Assembly (NCBI GenBank): GCA_946549475.1
Contig: CAMNQO010000127.1
Location: 1 to 5,052 of the forward strand
From: an uncultured Bacteroidales bacterium
GTDB lineage: Bacteria; Bacteroidota; Bacteroidia; Bacteroidales; UBA932
Length of the DNA stretch: 5,052 bases
Direction: 5' to 3'
Under the pieces are notes generated by a model. It was not told the origin of the DNA. It saw only the letters and a list, made by a program, of their open reading frames with translations, and made no database searches. The position numbers and the translations under genes are program-made. Below are positions 1 through 5,052 of this stretch, piece by piece; positions within the stretch are counted from its first letter, which is position 1; each line of letters begins with the position of its first letter.

Positions 1-59
1 CAAACCTGCATTATATTCGTGAACTTTGGATGAAGTCAGAGAAATTATAGTTCGAACAT

Positions 60-84
60 CTTGTTCCACTTGTTCCGCTTCCGG
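60..84. repeat. Short tandem repeat downstream of the transporter
   Basis: Two 9-base units differing only in the last base, CTTGTTCCA (60-68) and CTTGTTCCG (69-77), are followed by a partial third, CTTCCGG (78-84). They lie 8 bases past the transporter stop in the 91-base stretch at the left edge. That stretch holds no gene I can support and no clear hairpin plus T-run terminator on either strand. Two to three units may be chance. Confidence 0.4.
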
Positions 85-91
85 AGAAAAC

Positions 92-1822
92 CTACTGGTC
101 GCTTTTGAGAATCATCCCCATCTTGGCCTCGGAGATATTGATGATGAAGTCGCCGATGCGTTCCAGTTCGCTGACCAGATCGATGTAATAGACACCGGTG
201 GTGTACTGATACTGGTCGTTTTCAAGATTGGCGATATGCTCTTCACGAAGGTCGTTGCGGCAGGTGTTGATGGCCCGCTCGGCCTCGACGGCCCGGCTGA
301 TGTCCTTCAGGTCGGGATTGCGGAGGTTTTCCAGCATAATCAGGTAGGCATCTTCAACCAGATCCGCCAGATGATTGATTTTGGCGAGCATGACTTCGTC
401 AAACATCTTGCCGTGGTCGAACTTGCGCTTGAGCAGGCGTCCGATGGCATCGCCCGAGTCTCCCAGCGACTCCATTTCGCCGATGACCTTATACATGATT
501 TTGATGCGGGCAGCGGAACTCTCGCTGATTTCCCCTTTGGACACCTCGTTGAGGTAGGTGGAAATCTCATACTCAATCCGGTCGGTAATCTGTTCGTACT
601 TGACCAGTTTGGAATTAATCTTCTCAAACTTTTCGGGGTCGCTCTCGTTGATGGCATCCCGGACATGGCGATAACCTTTGTAGCAGATTTCCCCGAAGTT
701 GACCAGTTCCTGGTTGGCTTCGCTGAGGGAAAGTTCCGCCGTGGCGAGGGGACCGGCATTGATGTATTTGAGTCGGAAAACCTCCTCCTCGTCTCCCTTG
801 GGGGAAGGCACCATCCAGGTGACGACCTTCTCGATGACCGGGACGAACCAGATGAGGATGCAGGTATTGATGACGTTGAACAGGGTGTGGAGGGTCGCCA
901 CGCAATACGGCAGGCTGGCCACCAGTGCGTCGGTATTGCCGCCGAACTGCGTCGTGACGGGATTGGGGAAGCCGAAGCCCTCGACGATTCTTCCGATTAA
1001 AGAGAGAAAGGGATCGAACAGGCAGAGTACCCAGATGACGCCGAAAACATTGAACAGCATGTGGGCCCGGGCCGTCCTTTTGGCGGACACATTTCCTACA
1101 GAAGCGGCGATGTTGGAGGTGATGGTCGTGCCGATGTTTTCACCGAGCACCATCGCGGCGGCAATCGTGAAGGGGATTACGCCGGCCGACACCAGCAGCA
1201 TCGTCAGGGACATGGTCGCGGCGGAAGACTGGAGCATCAGCGTCATCAGCGCACCGATAAACATGAAGAGCAGGATGGAGCCGTAGCCCCAGCCGGTCAG
1301 GGGGTGCAGGATGCTCTGGACGGAGGGGCTGGACAGAAGGGGATAGGCCGTGTCCTTCAAGGTGGACAATCCGAGGAAGAGCAGGGCGAAACCCATGATG
1401 AATTCACCCAGGTTGCGCTTTCTTTGTCCTTTCATGCTCAACAGGATGAACGCGAAGAACATCAGCGGGATGGCCACCATGCCCAGGCTGAACGAGCCGT
1501 CGAAGGACAGGGCGAAAATCCAGGCCGTCACCGTCGTTCCGATGTTGGCTCCCATGATCACCCCGATGGCATTGGCCAGCGCCATGAGTCCCGCATTGAC
1601 AAAACTCACGAGCATCAAGGTCGTCGCCGTAGAAGACTGCACCAGGGCGGTCACCACGATACCTGTCAGCACGCATTTGAAACGCGTCGATGTCATGGAC
1701 GCGAGGAAACTGCGCATCGAATCACCGGCCAGTTTCTGAAGTCCTCCGCTCATCAGGGACATTCCATAGAGGAACATGCCCAGACATCCCAGCATCTTGA
1801 GGACTTGATAGATTGTATCCAT
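92..1822 (-). CDS. Na+/phosphate cotransporter family protein with C-terminal PhoU-like domain
   Basis: This is a complete 576-residue inner-membrane protein of the Na/Pi cotransporter (NptA/YjbB-like) family. The N-terminal ~335 residues contain about eight hydrophobic segments arranged as an inverted repeat. Each half carries the family's signature pair: QSS at 62-64 followed by GANIGTT at 91-97, and QSS at 198-200 followed by GENIGTT at 227-233. In related transporters the QSS motifs help form the Na+ and phosphate site. After a charged linker (about 340-350), residues 355-565 are helical and PhoU-like. They carry two ExxxD motifs, Glu451/Asp455 (ESLGD) and Glu554/Asp558 (ERIGD), which in PhoU proteins bind metal clusters and may sense phosphate status. 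Length and domain order match bacterial members. The ATG at 1822 gives a sensible N-terminus entering TM1; no Shine-Dalgarno precedes it, as is common in Bacteroidota. The stop is TAG. Direction of transport is not readable from sequence: Na+-driven uptake is the family default, but E. coli YjbB is reported to export phosphate. Confidence 0.95.
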   Translation of the reverse strand: MDTIYQVLKMLGCLGMFLYGMSLMSGGLQKLAGDSMRSFLASMTSTRFKCVLTGIVVTALVQSSTATTLMLVSFVNAGLMALANAIGVIMGANIGTTVTAWIFALSFDGSFSLGMVAIPLMFFAFILLSMKGQRKRNLGEFIMGFALLFLGLSTLKDTAYPLLSSPSVQSILHPLTGWGYGSILLFMFIGALMTLMLQSSAATMSLTMLLVSAGVIPFTIAAAMVLGENIGTTITSNIAASVGNVSAKRTARAHMLFNVFGVIWVLCLFDPFLSLIGRIVEGFGFPNPVTTQFGGNTDALVASLPYCVATLHTLFNVINTCILIWFVPVIEKVVTWMVPSPKGDEEEVFRLKYINAGPLATAELSLSEANQELVNFGEICYKGYRHVRDAINESDPEKFEKINSKLVKYEQITDRIEYEISTYLNEVSKGEISESSAARIKIMYKVIGEMESLGDSGDAIGRLLKRKFDHGKMFDEVMLAKINHLADLVEDAYLIMLENLRNPDLKDISRAVEAERAINTCRNDLREEHIANLENDQYQYTTGVYYIDLVSELERIGDFIINISEAKMGMILKSDQ

Positions 1823-1825
1823 AGG

Positions 1826-1969
1826 TTAAAATTTGTTTTCCGGATAGTTGACGAAAAGCCAGATCCGCGCCCGCAGGTCAGAACGCGCCTCTTCGCGGAC
1901 ATCAGACCGCCGACTCCATGCGCCTGCGACCGTCAATCCTGGCAACAGGAAGGAAACCCATTTTTTCAT
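1826..1969 (-). CDS. Possible 47-residue leader ORF upstream of the transporter (hypothetical)
   Basis: An ATG at 1969 opens a 47-codon frame ending in TAA at 1828-1826, three bases before the transporter ATG. The N-terminus, MKKWVSFLLPGLTVAGAWS, resembles a signal peptide: two lysines, then a hydrophobic run ending in small residues. The rest is arginine- and acid-rich (R20-R36) and ends NYPENKF. I recognise no family. The predicted promoter would start transcription almost on this ATG, so translation would be leaderless or nearly so. Spacing to the transporter would suit translational coupling or a regulatory leader peptide. Equally, this may be an untranslated 5' leader with a chance frame: the ORF is short, no Shine-Dalgarno is visible, and CGG arginine codons are frequent (four of six). 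The same frame extends upstream to an ATG at 2008, but that start lies inside the promoter candidate, so I prefer 1969. Confidence 0.3.
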   Translation of the reverse strand: MKKWVSFLLPGLTVAGAWSRRSDVREEARSDLRARIWLFVNYPENKF

Positions 1970-1974
1970 GATTA

Positions 1975-2009
1975 CAAAAATAATGATTTTATCGGACAAA
2001 AACGACAAA
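1975..2009 (-). promoter_or_regulatory. Bacteroides-type promoter candidate for the phosphate transporter transcript
   Basis: On the minus strand, TATTTTTG (1982-1975) matches the Bacteroidota -7 consensus TAnnTTTG exactly. A TTTG (2009-2006) lies 23 bases upstream as a -33 element. A second TTTG (2000-1997) is only 14 bases away, which is probably too close. The site lies between the rpoC terminator and the transporter, where a promoter is needed. The transcription start should fall a few bases after position 1975, close to 1970, giving a 5' leader of roughly 145 bases before the transporter ATG. The region is AT-rich, so chance matches are possible; the -7 match and the location are the main support. 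Confidence 0.6.
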
Positions 2010-2022
2010 AATCTGAATAAAC

Positions 2023-2054
2023 AAAAAAGCCGTCGGATGGCTCCGGCGGCTTTT
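2023..2054 (-). terminator. Intrinsic terminator of rpoC
   Basis: Read on the minus strand, the RNA forms a 9-position stem (2042-2050 with 2029-2037) closed by a 4-base loop. The stem is extended by A-U pairs from 2051-2054 with 2025-2028. A run of six U (2028-2023) follows. It starts 16 bases after the rpoC stop, as expected for the end of an operon. One stem position is a C-A mismatch on this strand. On the opposite strand the same position is a U-G wobble, but only four T follow, so termination is mainly expected in the rpoC direction. No gene faces it from the left. Confidence 0.85.
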
Positions 2055-2070
2055 CATATAGATGTATCTC

Positions 2071-5052
<2,982 letters not shown>

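Noticed and set aside
41..70. GTTCGAAC at 50-57 as a possible tRNA T-loop
   Set aside because: The flanking bases do not form a 5-bp T-stem on either strand, and no acceptor, D or anticodon arm is visible.
1..91. Terminator for the transporter
   Set aside because: I find no GC-rich hairpin followed by a T-run on the minus strand in the 91 bases available. It may lie beyond the left edge.
26..1000. A 324-codon open frame on the plus strand
   Set aside because: It lies entirely antisense to the transporter, whose frame carries clear family motifs. The translation has no recognisable domain, and long antisense frames are common opposite GC-biased third codon positions.
1826..2008. Longer version of the leader ORF starting at 2008 (60 codons)
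   Set aside because: Its start lies within the promoter candidate, and the ATG at 1969 gives a better signal-peptide-like N-terminus.
1061..2020. A 319-codon open frame on the plus strand
   Set aside because: It is antisense to the transporter and runs through its leader and promoter. Its composition is biased to Gly, His, Gln and Arg with no folded-domain pattern, typical of a shadow frame.

Overview
The window looks like ordinary core chromosome of a Bacteroidota bacterium, probably Bacteroidales. This is inferred from four things. The RpoC carries the loop and C-terminal insertions I associate with Bacteroidota. The promoter candidate between the genes fits the Bacteroides-type TTTG / TAnnTTTG pattern. 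The transporter has no Shine-Dalgarno sequence. The coding DNA is moderately GC-rich while the short intergenic stretches are AT-rich. I cannot name a genus.

Layout: both real genes lie on the minus strand, so transcription runs from right to left. Positions 5052-2071 hold the C-terminal ~70% of rpoC, the RNA polymerase beta' subunit; the gene continues beyond the right edge. Sixteen bases after its stop lies an intrinsic terminator (2023-2054). A promoter candidate follows almost at once (1975-2009). Positions 1969-1826 hold a possible 47-codon leader ORF whose stop is 3 bases before the ATG of the next gene. Positions 1822-92 hold a complete Na+/phosphate cotransporter-family membrane protein with a C-terminal PhoU-like domain. 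Positions 1-91 are non-coding as far as I can see, with a short tandem repeat.

How it fits together: rpoC is presumably the last gene of its operon here, because a terminator and a new promoter separate it from the transporter. The transporter appears to be an independent housekeeping phosphate-handling gene. I found no mobile element, CRISPR array, tRNA, rRNA, defence system or evident novel system. The least explained element is the transporter's leader region: a promoter whose predicted start site falls almost on the first codon of a signal-peptide-like mini-ORF that is tightly abutted to the transporter start.
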